Positions 32,621-40,899 are shown, counted from the first letter of the stretch. The stretch: DNA of 57,461 bases from Pseudomonadota bacterium (GCA_005778355.1 SXON01000043.1:1-57461), one strand, 5' to 3'. Notes: generated by a model from the letters alone, not told the origin. Translations and numbers: made by a program.

Positions 32621-34152
32621 TGAACACGGCGCTCACCGTCGATCCCGCCACCCTCGACCGCGAGAAGGTGGGCTTCTTCCGCTACGCGCTGGTCGGCGAG
32701 AAGGTGCTCCTCACCAACGATGCCGGGGAGCACCTCTTCCTCGCGCCGGAAGATTTCCGCCGCTTCATCGCGGGGCAGATCCAGCCTGAGGATCCGCTCT
32801 ACGAGCAGCTTCGACGCCGATATTTCTTCAAGCACGACTTCGACGCCAACGCCCTGGCCGACAAGATTCGCCGCAAGAAGGCGTTTCTGACACACGGCCC
32901 TCACCTGCACGCGATCGTCGCCTCCCTTCGCTGCAACATGTCGTGCAAGTACTGCCACGCGAGCCGCACCGGGCTCGACGCGGTCGACACCGACATGCCC
33001 CTCGACGTCGCGCGCAAGGCGGTCGACTTCGCCTTCTCTGTGCCCACGCCGGTGATTGGCTTCGAGTTCCAGGGCGGCGAGCCCACGGTGAACTGGCCGG
33101 TGATCGAGTTCGTGGTGGACTACGCGCTCGAGAAAAATCGCTACGAGAAAAAGGAGCTGATCTTCTCGCTGGTCACGAACCTCACGTTCATGACGGAGGA
33201 GAAGATGAAGTTCCTCCTCGATAAGGGGGTGATGATCTGCACCTCCCTCGACGGTCCCGGGGACCTGCACGACCAGAACCGCGGCATGACCGGCAAGGGG
33301 TCCAGCTACGCCGCGGTGGACGAGTGGATGACCAAGATCAATGAGGAGTACGTGCGACGGGGTCGCGACGCCGACCTCTTCCACGTCGATGCGCTGATGA
33401 CCACCACCCGGGCGTCGTTGTCACGCGGCAAGGACATCGTCGACGAGTACATGCGCCGGGGCCTGCGAAGCGTGCACTTACGCCCCTTGAACCCCTTTGG
33501 TTTCGCGGTCAACACCTGGAAGCTCATCGGCTACTCGATGCCGGAGTTCCTCGAGTTCTACCGTCGCACGCTCGACTACATCATCGAGCAGAACCGCAAG
33601 GGCACCTTCATCCAGGAGCGCATGGCGAGCGTCTTCCTCACCAAGATGCTCACCCCCGACGAGCCCAACTATTCCGACTGCCGCAGCCCCTGTGGCTCGG
33701 GCTCGGCGCAGCTCGCCTACAACTTCGATGGCAACATCTACACCGACGACGAGGGCCGGATGGCGGCCCACATGGGCAACGACTTCTTCCGCATCGGCCA
33801 CGTCGACACCTCCTCGGTGAACGAGGTCTTGCGCCACCCCACGGTGAAGGCGCTTGCCGTGGCCTCGATCCAGGACGCGCTCCCAGCCTGCAACAACTGC
33901 GCGTTCAAGCCCTCCTGTGGCATCCAGCCGCTGCACAACTACATGTTCGATGGCGACATCTTCGGGCAGCGCCCGCTGTCGCGCAAGTGCCAGGAGTTCT
34001 ACGGCGTGCAGCAGTACCTCTACGAGCTTCTGAGCCGCGACACCGACGGCAGCCTCGAACGCATCTTCCGCCGGTGGACCATCCAGCGGTCCCGCCCCGG
34101 CACCACGCCCTACGTTCCCACGACCAACCCTAGCGGGGAGGCCAGCGCATGA
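32617..34152 (+). CDS. hxsB: His-Xaa-Ser system radical SAM maturase HxsB
   Basis: A 511-residue radical SAM enzyme. The SAM-cluster motif is CNMSCKYC (Cys 106, 110, 113), followed by EFQGGEPTVNW (GGE motif at 153-155). The C-terminal SPASM-type region carries Cys 355, 359, 425, 428, 434 and 458 (CRSPCGSG, CNNCAFKPSC, RKCQEF), enough for two auxiliary Fe-S clusters. The leading 90 residues hold the FFRYALVGEKVLLTNDAGEH segment that marks HxsB. In the family, HxsB is paired with HxsC and is predicted to modify the His-Xaa-Ser repeat protein; the chemistry is unproven. It lies between hxsD genes and the repeat-protein gene with 4-nt overlaps. Confidence 0.9.
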   Translation: MMNTALTVDPATLDREKVGFFRYALVGEKVLLTNDAGEHLFLAPEDFRRFIAGQIQPEDPLYEQLRRRYFFKHDFDANALADKIRRKKAFLTHGPHLHAIVASLRCNMSCKYCHASRTGLDAVDTDMPLDVARKAVDFAFSVPTPVIGFEFQGGEPTVNWPVIEFVVDYALEKNRYEKKELIFSLVTNLTFMTEEKMKFLLDKGVMICTSLDGPGDLHDQNRGMTGKGSSYAAVDEWMTKINEEYVRRGRDADLFHVDALMTTTRASLSRGKDIVDEYMRRGLRSVHLRPLNPFGFAVNTWKLIGYSMPEFLEFYRRTLDYIIEQNRKGTFIQERMASVFLTKMLTPDEPNYSDCRSPCGSGSAQLAYNFDGNIYTDDEGRMAAHMGNDFFRIGHVDTSSVNEVLRHPTVKALAVASIQDALPACNNCAFKPSCGIQPLHNYMFDGDIFGQRPLSRKCQEFYGVQQYLYELLSRDTDGSLERIFRRWTIQRSRPGTTPYVPTTNPSGEASA

Positions 34153-34625
34153 GCACCAACGACGACAAGAAGCCAACGAGCGCCTTTCCCGGCGTGAAGA
34201 CCGGCGCCGACTGGCAGGCCGAGGCGGAGTTCCCGGTGCTCAAGCGCCAGGCGCTCCATCTCTTGCAGCCCCGAGAGCTCGACGCCGCCAACCAGAAGGG
34301 CGACGCCGTGGCCCAGTCGCTCCTGCTCTTGCAGGCCACGGCGGGCGAGATCGAGCTCGATCCAGCCTTCCTCGACCGCAAGGGCAACCCGCCCGAGAGC
34401 ACCGCCGTGCTCCTGGCCCAGCACTGCTCGCACGGTAGCCACGGCTCCCATGGCAGCCACGGCTCCCATGGCAGCCACGGCTCCCACGGCTCCCACGGCT
34501 CCCACGGTTCGCACGGCTCCCACGGCTCCCACGGCTCTCACGGCAGCCACGGCAGCCACGGCTCCCACGGTTCGCATGGCTCCCACGGCAGCCACGGTTC
34601 GCACGGTTCCCACGGGCAGTGGTAG
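34149..34625 (+). CDS. His-Gly-Ser repeat protein, probable modification substrate (HxsA-like)
   Basis: A 158-residue protein. Residues 1-93 form a leader-like domain (PTSAFPGVKTGADWQAEAEF, ALHLLQPRELDAANQK, LLLLQATAGEIELDPAFLDR), ending with the only Cys (AQHC, Cys93). Residues 94-156 are 21 perfect Ser-His-Gly units, so the sequence reads His-Gly-Ser throughout, and the protein ends in Gln-Trp. In known Hxs systems HxsA is the small protein whose C-terminal HxS repeats are thought to be modified by HxsB/HxsC. The position here, directly after hxsB with a 4-nt overlap and followed by radical SAM genes, fits. Ser and Gly codons vary between units, so the repeat is not a recent slippage product. 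Metal binding by the His residues is possible. Confidence 0.85.
   Translation: MSTNDDKKPTSAFPGVKTGADWQAEAEFPVLKRQALHLLQPRELDAANQKGDAVAQSLLLLQATAGEIELDPAFLDRKGNPPESTAVLLAQHCSHGSHGSHGSHGSHGSHGSHGSHGSHGSHGSHGSHGSHGSHGSHGSHGSHGSHGSHGSHGSHGQW
34428..34616 (+). repeat. 9-bp coding repeat (Ser-His-Gly) x 21
   Basis: Twenty-one 9-nt units of the form [TCN/AGC]-CAY-GGN. His is CAC or CAT, Gly GGC, GGT or GGG, and Ser uses AGC, TCC, TCG and TCT. The protein repeat is perfect while the DNA is not. Confidence 0.95.
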
Positions 34626-35604
34626 CCCACGGGGGGGTGGTCCGGGGCGGGCCACGCGCTGGTCCGACTCGCTGATCCTCGTCCTCACCCGGCGCTGCGA
34701 TCTCCGCTGCGCCTACTGTCCCACCGTGAAAGATGGGGAGCCCGACCTCTCGCCAGCGGATGCCCTCCGCGCCATCGACCTCTTCGTGTCGCGACACGGT
34801 GGGGGCGACTGCAAGCTCTTCGGGGGCGAGCCCCTGCTCGTGCCGGCAGCCGTCGAGGCGGTCATCCGGAACGCGCCACCCACGGTCAACGTCTACCTCT
34901 CCACCAACGGTAGTCATCTGTCGCGACACTGGATCGAACTACTCCACGCCCACCCCTCGGTGACCCTGACCGTTTCGCTCGACGGTGAGCCGGGCGACCA
35001 CGACGGCCTGCGCCGGGGCGCGCGGACCTACGACACCGTGACCCGCTGGCTCCCCGAGCTGCTCCGCTTGCCTCGGTTCGTCGTCACCCAGACCATCGCG
35101 CCGAGCACCGCGGCCCGCGCCGCCGCCAACTTCCGGCACTTGCGAGCGCTCGGTATTCGCCGATTCAACCTGCTCCCCGGCTATTACCTGCCCTGGACCG
35201 AGGCCCAACTCAGCGCCTTGCACCAGAGCTTCGACGAGATCGCCGCACACTTCGAGACGGCCTGGTCGCTCGGCGAGAGGCTCTACCTGCGCAACCTCTT
35301 CGTGCGGGCGCCCACCCCCTTCTACAACACGGGCTTCGTGGTCGACAGTGACCGGCGGATCTACCCGAACAACCTCGTCCTCGCCGGCGCTTTCGACTCG
35401 CTCCGCGCCGCCACGTCGATCGGCAGCCTCGACGCGCCCCCCACGCCCGAACGGCTCGCCGAGGCGACGGCCGCCGCCCCGGCGGTGCTGGAAGCCGCCG
35501 TGGGGGCGCGGATCATGGAGAGCACCCGCCTCGCCGACGCCGCGCTCACCGCGCTCTGCAACCGACTCTACCCGGCCTATTTCAAGATGCGGGCCCGCGC
35601 GTGA
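34576..35604 (+). CDS. Radical SAM protein without C-terminal cluster motif
   Basis: A radical SAM enzyme with CDLRCAYC (Cys 41, 45, 48 from the chosen start), FGGEPLL and STNGS. The C-terminal part (FVVDSDRRIYPNNLVL) resembles SPASM-type display strands but has only one Cys, so no auxiliary clusters are expected. The start is a problem: after the repeat gene stops at 34625 there is no ATG/GTG/TTG in this frame before the Cys motif. The nearest are ATG 34576 and 34450, both inside the His-Gly-Ser repeat and read in the +1 frame. ATG 34576 gives 342 residues with a low-complexity start. A +1 frameshift from the repeat gene, or a sequence error, are alternatives. Confidence 0.8.
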   Translation: MAPTAATVRTVPTGSGSPRGGGPGRATRWSDSLILVLTRRCDLRCAYCPTVKDGEPDLSPADALRAIDLFVSRHGGGDCKLFGGEPLLVPAAVEAVIRNAPPTVNVYLSTNGSHLSRHWIELLHAHPSVTLTVSLDGEPGDHDGLRRGARTYDTVTRWLPELLRLPRFVVTQTIAPSTAARAAANFRHLRALGIRRFNLLPGYYLPWTEAQLSALHQSFDEIAAHFETAWSLGERLYLRNLFVRAPTPFYNTGFVVDSDRRIYPNNLVLAGAFDSLRAATSIGSLDAPPTPERLAEATAAAPAVLEAAVGARIMESTRLADAALTALCNRLYPAYFKMRARA

Positions 35605-35623
35605 CCTCGCTTCGAGCCCCCGC

Positions 35624-36574
35624 GTGACGCCGCCCTGGATCCACCCCGACACCGGCCAGGTGATGCGCCGGCTCGAGTTTCACGTCACCTACCACTGCCC
35701 GGAGCGCTGTTCCTTCTGCTCGGAGGAACACCGCATGAAGGCCTACAATGCCTTCCCCGTCACCTTCGGACGCGTAGCGCGGGTGCTGCGCGAGCAAGCG
35801 GAACGCGGCGTGGAGGCCGTGCACTTCACGGGCGGCGAGCCGACACTCCACCCCCAGTTCGTCGAGATCCTCGCCCTGGCGAAGAAGCTTGGCCTGCGCA
35901 CCAGCATCGGCACCATCGGCACCCGCCTGGCCGACCCGGCCTGGGCGGAGCGCGCCATGCCCTTCCTCGACGAGGCGCTCTTCAGCGTCCACGGGCCCGA
36001 CCCCGAGACACACGACCTCCTCGCCGGTCGCGCCGGGAGCTTCGAGCGCGTCAGCCGAGCGATCGACAACGCGCGAAGGAAGACCGGTTTCCGGCCCTTC
36101 GTGAACACCGTGCTGGTGCGGCAGAACGCGGCCTACCTCGCCGACACCATCGCGCTGGCCGCGTCCTGGGATGCCGCGCTGGTGGTGGTGAGCAACGTCA
36201 CGCCCGAAGGCGCGGGCGACGATCGCTACCCAAAGCTCACCCTCCGCCTCGACGAGATTCGCCCGCTGGTGGGACCGGCCATCGAGGCCGCCGGTCGCGA
36301 CACCATCGTGCGCTTCTTTGGGGTGCCGGCCTGCGTCCTTGGCGTGCACCGCGTGTACGCCAACGACGTGCACTGGAACCCGCGCGTCACCTTCGAGTGG
36401 GCGGCCCACCCGGGGAAGGTGTCGCTCGAGGGGATCTACGCCTGGCAGCCCGACCGGAAGCGCCAACACGTGCCGGCCTGTGAGCGGTGTGACTGGAACC
36501 GGCTCTGCCACGGCGTGTTCGCGCGCTACGTGCAAGAATACGGCGACCGCGAGATTAGCCCCGTCCCCCAATGA
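35624..36574 (+). CDS. HxsC-like radical SAM protein (paralogue 1)
   Basis: GTG at 35624 gives 316 residues; an ATG at 35663 is a shorter alternative. Motifs are CPERCSFC (Cys 25, 29, 32), FTGGEPTLHP and FSVHGPDPETHDLLAGR, matching the S[LV]HGxxxxxHDxL block of HxsC. Next come GVPACVLG and a C-terminal CERCDWNRLCHG followed by YVQEYGDREI. The last block (CxxCxxxxxCxGxxxxYxxxxGDxE) is shared with the enzymes at 36571, 37870 and 46001. An auxiliary cluster is likely. Its function would be a second modification on the His-Gly-Ser peptide or a partner for HxsB (inference). It ends with a 4-nt overlap into the next radical SAM gene. Confidence 0.85.
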   Translation: MTPPWIHPDTGQVMRRLEFHVTYHCPERCSFCSEEHRMKAYNAFPVTFGRVARVLREQAERGVEAVHFTGGEPTLHPQFVEILALAKKLGLRTSIGTIGTRLADPAWAERAMPFLDEALFSVHGPDPETHDLLAGRAGSFERVSRAIDNARRKTGFRPFVNTVLVRQNAAYLADTIALAASWDAALVVVSNVTPEGAGDDRYPKLTLRLDEIRPLVGPAIEAAGRDTIVRFFGVPACVLGVHRVYANDVHWNPRVTFEWAAHPGKVSLEGIYAWQPDRKRQHVPACERCDWNRLCHGVFARYVQEYGDREISPVPQ

Positions 36575-37602
36575 ACGACACCCCGCCAACCCCCGAGCTC
36601 TGGCGCGACACCCGTCGTAACGTCGAGATCAACGTCGGGAAGATCTGCAACAACAAGTGCGTGTTCTGTCTCGACGGCCTCCCCGCCACCGAGATGCGCC
36701 GCTACATGCCCTGGCCGGAGATGCAGGCTGAGATCCTGCGCTGGTACGAGGCGGGAACGCGCTCGCTCGGTTTCCTTGGCGGGGAGCCCACCACCTACCC
36801 CTGGATCGAAGACGCGGTGAGCTACGCCCGCGACCTCGGCTACACGCGGATCGCGGTGGCGACGAACGGCACCAAGTTCTTCCGCCACGACTTCGTGGAT
36901 CGCATGCTCACCGCCGGCCTCACCCGGGTGACGATGTCGATGCACGGGCACAACGCGCGCCTCGAAGACGCGCTCACCCGCGTGCCCGGCAACTTCGAGA
37001 AGAAGAAGTCGGGTTTGAAGTACCTCCTGGCGCAACGCGACACCGGGAAGTTGCGCGACAACGTCTCCGTCAACATCGTCGTCAACGCCTGGAACTACCG
37101 CTACCTGCCCAACATGCTCAAGTTCTTCTACGAGCTTGGGCTCGACGACGTGCGCGCCAACTTCGTGCGCGCCGAGGGCTATGCCGAGACCGACCACTCG
37201 CTCATCCCGAAGCTGACAGACGTAGTGCCCTACGTGCTCAAGGCGGTGCTGCTCAACGAGTTTCACTTCAAGCGCACGTTTACCCTGGGTAGTTTCCCGT
37301 TGTGCATCCTCCCGCCGGAGCTCATCGGCAACAAGGCGCTGGCCCGCAAGTACGTGGGTGAGTTCCGCGATCTCGACACCGACTGCTCCATCAAGACGCT
37401 CACTTCCGACGGCTTCCCCGACGGCATCGCGCAGATCGAGGAGGGGCGCGCTCGTTTCAACTGGCAAGACCGCAAACGATTCGACCTCAAGGCCCAGCCC
37501 CAGCACCGCTGCGGCGGGTGCCGCTATGCGCGCGTGTGCGAGGGCGTGTGGAAGAACTACCTCCCCGTCCATGGTGACGCTGAGCTGCATGCGATCCGGT
37601 GA
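36571..37602 (+). CDS. HxsC-like radical SAM protein (paralogue 2)
   Basis: A 343-residue radical SAM enzyme. The motifs are CNNKCVFC (Cys 26, 30, 33), FLGGEPTTYPW, VATNGTKFF, MSMHGHNARLEDALTR, FPLCILPPE and the C-terminal CGGCRYARVCEG (Cys 314, 317, 323) with YLPVHGDAEL. The arrangement, including PLCxLP and the final Cys triad, is that of the HxsC family and is closest to the enzymes at 44307 and 37870. It overlaps the previous gene by 4 nt and is followed by a 267-nt structured gap. It probably acts in the cytoplasm on the repeat peptide, though the modification is unknown. Confidence 0.87.
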   Translation: MNDTPPTPELWRDTRRNVEINVGKICNNKCVFCLDGLPATEMRRYMPWPEMQAEILRWYEAGTRSLGFLGGEPTTYPWIEDAVSYARDLGYTRIAVATNGTKFFRHDFVDRMLTAGLTRVTMSMHGHNARLEDALTRVPGNFEKKKSGLKYLLAQRDTGKLRDNVSVNIVVNAWNYRYLPNMLKFFYELGLDDVRANFVRAEGYAETDHSLIPKLTDVVPYVLKAVLLNEFHFKRTFTLGSFPLCILPPELIGNKALARKYVGEFRDLDTDCSIKTLTSDGFPDGIAQIEEGRARFNWQDRKRFDLKAQPQHRCGGCRYARVCEGVWKNYLPVHGDAELHAIR

Positions 37603-37645
37603 CACCCTTCGGGACGGCCGCGCCCGGCCCTACATCGTTACGGAG

Positions 37646-37777
37646 GGACCCCCGACCTCCAGGCGATCCGCCGCCCGGGACTTTGTAGTACGGCCTTCGG
37701 CCGGCGGGTCCTGTCGTCCCTGGCGTCCCCATCAGCTCCGCTCCGCTGCGTTGCGCTCCGCGATGGGGCGCGCCAGG
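37646..37777 (+). other. Structured intergenic RNA candidate
   Basis: The 267-nt gap between two radical SAM genes has no open reading frame I would call. It can fold: CCTGGCG-T-CCCCATC (37719-37733) pairs with GATGGGG-CG-CGCCAGG (37762-37777). CGGCC-TTC-GGCCG (37691-37703) is a perfect hairpin inside GGACCC (37646-37651) and GGGTCC (37706-37711). It could be a terminator, attenuator or regulatory RNA. The strand is assumed from the flanking genes. Confidence 0.35.
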
Positions 37778-37869
37778 GCCACCACCCGCCACCCCACCGG
37801 GGGCCCGGGCGCCTCGATCACGTACGCTCGACCCCGCGACGATCGGGCCGGGCGCGGCCTCGATCTTCG

Positions 37870-38898
37870 ATGATCTGGACGGACGTCCGGGTCGGATTCA
37901 CTTGCAATAACGCCTGCAAGTTCTGCGACCAGGCGGAGACGGGGGACGCGAGCTCGGAGGCGCTCGAGAGGCGGCTTCGTGAGCTTCCCCATCGCGATGG
38001 CGTGATCCTCGCGGGCGGCGAGGTGACGATCAGGCCTGACCTCCCGGCGCTGGTGGCGACGGCGCGGCGACTTGGCTTCCGACGGGTGGCGATCCAGACC
38101 AACGGAAGGGTGCTGGCGGCGCGAGGAGCATCGGCGCACCTGCGCGCGCAGGGGCTCACCGACGCCATCGTCGCGATTCACGCTGATCGAGCCGACGTGC
38201 ACGACTGGCTGGTGTCCGTGGAGGGGGCATGGCGCCAGGCCACCGCCGGGGCGCGCGCGGCGGCCGCCAGTGGTGTCAATACCCGGCTCGCGACGGTGCT
38301 CACCCGGAGCAACCTCGCGGCGCTCGCCGGGCTGCCGGCGCTGGCGACGCGGCTCGGGGCCTCCGGGCTGCGCTTCATCGTGGCTCGCGAAGAAGGGCGC
38401 GCCCGCGACACCGCGCGCATGATGGTGCCACGATTGTCGCTGGCGGCGGAGGCGCTAGAGCCGGTGCTCGACGCGGCGCTTGCGATGCGAATCGACGTGG
38501 AGGTGGTGGGTGTGCCCCTCTGTCTCCTGCCGCGTCACCGGGCGCTGGCGGCCGATCGACTCGACAGCTCACCGGTCCACCACGCCTTCGCCATCGGCGC
38601 CCCGACCACGCGTGCGCGGGCCTACGCGGCCCCGTGCCAACCTTGTCGGCTGCGCCACGCCTGCCCCGGGCTCGACGCGGCCTACCTCGCGCGGCACGGC
38701 GACGGTGAGCTTCCCGCCGCGCCCCCGCTGGCCACGCTCCTGGTCACCCGGGACACCCCGGGGCGGGTGCTGAAGCAGGCGCTGGTGCGCGCCCGTCGCC
38801 TCGGCGCCACGCACCTGAGGCTCGAGGGCGATGCCGAGCACCCCGAGTGGCACAACCTCGTGCGCGAGGCGGCGCGGCTAGGGCTCGCGCTTCAATAG
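37870..38898 (+). CDS. HxsC-like radical SAM protein (paralogue 3)
   Basis: A 342-residue radical SAM enzyme starting almost at the motif: MIWTDVRVGFTCNNACKFCD (Cys 12, 16, 19). GGEVTIRPDLPAL, IQTNGRVLA, AIHADRADVHDWLVSVEGA, GVPLCLLPRHRAL and the C-terminal CQPCRLRHACPGLDAAYLAR then HGDGELP mark it as a member of the same paralogous group. The remaining 50 residues (LLVTRDTPGRVLKQALVRAR, THLRLEGDAEHPEWHNLV) form an extra domain not seen in the siblings. GC content is high and the N-terminus is very short. It is separated from the previous gene by the structured gap, and its 3' end overlaps the convergent copper monooxygenase gene by 7 nt. Confidence 0.85.
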   Translation: MIWTDVRVGFTCNNACKFCDQAETGDASSEALERRLRELPHRDGVILAGGEVTIRPDLPALVATARRLGFRRVAIQTNGRVLAARGASAHLRAQGLTDAIVAIHADRADVHDWLVSVEGAWRQATAGARAAAASGVNTRLATVLTRSNLAALAGLPALATRLGASGLRFIVAREEGRARDTARMMVPRLSLAAEALEPVLDAALAMRIDVEVVGVPLCLLPRHRALAADRLDSSPVHHAFAIGAPTTRARAYAAPCQPCRLRHACPGLDAAYLARHGDGELPAAPPLATLLVTRDTPGRVLKQALVRARRLGATHLRLEGDAEHPEWHNLVREAARLGLALQ

Positions 38899-40124
38899 GA
38901 GAACAACATCGTCCCGAGGCACATCTCGTCGCCGGTGCCCTCGCCCCAGTCGAGGGCCTCGTCGGTCGGGTTGTCCCAGGAACACGCCACGGTGATGGTG
39001 GGACTCACCACGCTCAGCGGCTCGGCGAGCACGTGGGTGCGCTGCCAGTTGAAGTCCCAGTCCTCGATGTCGAGGAGACACTCCTCGGTGCCGTCGCCCT
39101 GTGTCACGCTCAGCTTCGCGGTCTGGCCGTAGGTGTGCATGTGCAGGTTGGCGGTGTGGATGCGGAAGTTTGCGGGGATGGGGTAGCTGAAGCTGTGCGT
39201 CGTCCCCTCGCTGTTGGCGGGGATGGTCATGCCGTCGCCGTCGAGCCAGGCCGGGTCGGCCCAGGGTTGGATGTAGGCCGGGTTGGCCACGCTGTCTTCC
39301 ACCATGAAGTCGACACTCGAGAGGTCGGCCACGGGGTCGGTGGCGGCGGTGTTGTAGTGCATCTGCATCACCACCACCGAGCCCGGCTCCACGTAGATAC
39401 CCGTCTCATTCGGGAAGTCGCCGTTGCTCGCGCCCGGCGCCCACCCGCCCAGCCACTCGGCATCCGCCTGGTCGACCACGCCGGGGCCGCCAAAGCAGGT
39501 GTAGCCCGCGCCAGCCTCGGCGGCGTCGGCGTCGCGGTAGAGCTGGGCATTCTCGGAGGCGCCCACGTAGAGCACCACGTGGTGCACGATGCCGCGGTCG
39601 CCCGGGTTCACCTGGTAGCCAGTCACGTACTTGCCCTCCGTCTCCGGCCACTCCAGCACAAAACAACGGTAATCGTCCGGCGCCACCAGCGGGGTGTAGG
39701 CCTCGGGCATCGGGAGATCGAAGTCCACGCGCGACAGCGTGGACTCGGGCGGCGTGGCCCCGCTCTTGCGCGACGGGTCGCCCTCGACGGCCCCCGCCTC
39801 GGCCCACGCCACGATTCGGGCGATCTCGTCGTCGTCGAGCGAGAGGTCGTTGCGGTACTCGTTGCAGCCGGGGGCGGCCTTCCAGGGCGGCATGCGCCTC
39901 GCGCTCACCGCGTCGGCCATCGCCGCGGCCATGGGCCGGGCCTCGTCGTAGGTCGACAGGGGGAAGGGCGCCACGTCGCCGTCGGCGTGGCAACCGCTGC
40001 AGTTCTCCACCACGATGGGCTCGACGTCGCCGTACCAGGCGGGTCCGTCCGTGGCGGTGTCCTGGGTGCTGTGAGCACCGTTTCCCGTATCGACCAGCGA
40101 GGCGCAAGCGAGGAGCAGGAGCAT
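38892..40124 (-). CDS. Copper type II monooxygenase-like lipoprotein with CxxCH motif
   Basis: A 410-residue lipoprotein with ultra-short signal MLLLLAC (Cys at 7; an in-frame stop just upstream excludes a longer start). Residues 42-46 (CSGCH) give a c-type haem-binding motif. The body has the PHM/DBM-type copper sites: HHVVLYVG (His181, 182), MQMHYN (His256), HMHTYGQ (His328, 330) and GDEMCLG (Met401). The family hydroxylates carbon atoms with ascorbate or an electron donor; PHM acts on peptide C-terminal glycine. The substrate here is unknown. It lies convergently against the last radical SAM gene. A link to the His-Gly-Ser peptide is only a positional idea. Confidence 0.8.
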   Translation of the reverse strand: MLLLLACASLVDTGNGAHSTQDTATDGPAWYGDVEPIVVENCSGCHADGDVAPFPLSTYDEARPMAAAMADAVSARRMPPWKAAPGCNEYRNDLSLDDDEIARIVAWAEAGAVEGDPSRKSGATPPESTLSRVDFDLPMPEAYTPLVAPDDYRCFVLEWPETEGKYVTGYQVNPGDRGIVHHVVLYVGASENAQLYRDADAAEAGAGYTCFGGPGVVDQADAEWLGGWAPGASNGDFPNETGIYVEPGSVVVMQMHYNTAATDPVADLSSVDFMVEDSVANPAYIQPWADPAWLDGDGMTIPANSEGTTHSFSYPIPANFRIHTANLHMHTYGQTAKLSVTQGDGTEECLLDIEDWDFNWQRTHVLAEPLSVVSPTITVACSWDNPTDEALDWGEGTGDEMCLGTMLFSY

Positions 40125-40191
40125 CCGGCGTGGCTAACCACGTCGGTCGACTGCCGGATGCGCGCGTCGCGTTGCCGGGTGAAGGCCCCCG

Positions 40192-40875
40192 ATGCCACTC
40201 GCCACCTTTCGCGCCGCGCTCGCCGACGCGAGCAGCCCCGCCCGCGCGGCGCACGCCGTGGGCTACTCCCCCACCGCGATGCGTCACCTTGGCGTCGCGG
40301 TGCCCGACCTGCGCCGGGTCCTGCGCCCGCTGGTGCTCGCCCAGCGCGCCCGGCCCGACCTCGACCCCGTGAAGTCGCTCTGGGGAAGCGGCGTCTTCGA
40401 GGAGCGACAAGCCGCCTACGAGATCCTCGCGGCCGTACCCCGCCTGCGGCGTGCCATGTCTCGACCGGAAGTGCTCGCCATGGCGGAGGGCAACGACAAC
40501 TGGTGCTCGGTGGACACCTATGCCTGCTACGTGCTCGGCCCTGCGTGGCGCGAGGGCCTCGTTCATGACGACGACATCACCACGCTCTCCGCCTCGACCG
40601 ACCGGTGGAAACGGCGGAGCGCCCTCGTCGCGACGGTGGCGCTGAACCAGAAAGCGCGCGGCGGCAAGGGCGACGTCGGCCGAACGCTCGCGGTCTGCGC
40701 CCAGCACGTGGGTGATCGCGACGACATGGTGGAGAAGGCCCTGTCCTGGGCGCTCCGGTCCTGCATCGAGCACGACGCCAACGCCGTGGCGGCCTTCATC
40801 GCCGACAAGCCGGTGTCTGCGCGGGTCCGCCGAGAAGTGGGCAACAAGTTGCGCACCGGCTTGAAGAACCCCTAG
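40192..40875 (+). CDS. AlkD-like DNA alkylation repair protein
   Basis: A 227-residue all-helical protein of the AlkD/AlkC HEAT-repeat family, DNA glycosylases for alkylated bases. Motifs seen are LWGSGVFEERQAAYEIL and MAEGNDNWCSVDTYACYVLG. SASTDRWKRRSALVATVALN and EKALSWALRSCIEHD match the conserved helices that carry the Trp/Asp/Arg of the active site. It is shorter than some family members and has no signal peptide, so it is cytoplasmic. It diverges from the copper monooxygenase gene (67-nt gap). It is a housekeeping repair gene, unrelated to the peptide system. Confidence 0.87.
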   Translation: MPLATFRAALADASSPARAAHAVGYSPTAMRHLGVAVPDLRRVLRPLVLAQRARPDLDPVKSLWGSGVFEERQAAYEILAAVPRLRRAMSRPEVLAMAEGNDNWCSVDTYACYVLGPAWREGLVHDDDITTLSASTDRWKRRSALVATVALNQKARGGKGDVGRTLAVCAQHVGDRDDMVEKALSWALRSCIEHDANAVAAFIADKPVSARVRREVGNKLRTGLKNP

Positions 40876-40899
40876 GCTAGCTTCGGTGTCCAGAGCTGC

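Noticed and set aside
34428..34616. Short regular repeat that might look like a CRISPR array
   Set aside because: Units are 9 bp, in frame and without spacers; they encode the Ser-His-Gly repeat. No cas genes are present.
34149..34625. Calling the SHG protein a plain metal-storage or nickel-chaperone protein
   Set aside because: His-rich tails occur in such proteins, but the perfect HxS periodicity and the surrounding hxsB/hxsD genes make a radical SAM substrate more likely.
36571..38898. Reading the radical SAM run as cofactor synthesis enzymes (PqqE, MoaA, QueE type)
   Set aside because: None shows the specific motifs of those families, no pqq or moa genes are present, and queD at 55851 is far away with no QueE-like motif among these enzymes.
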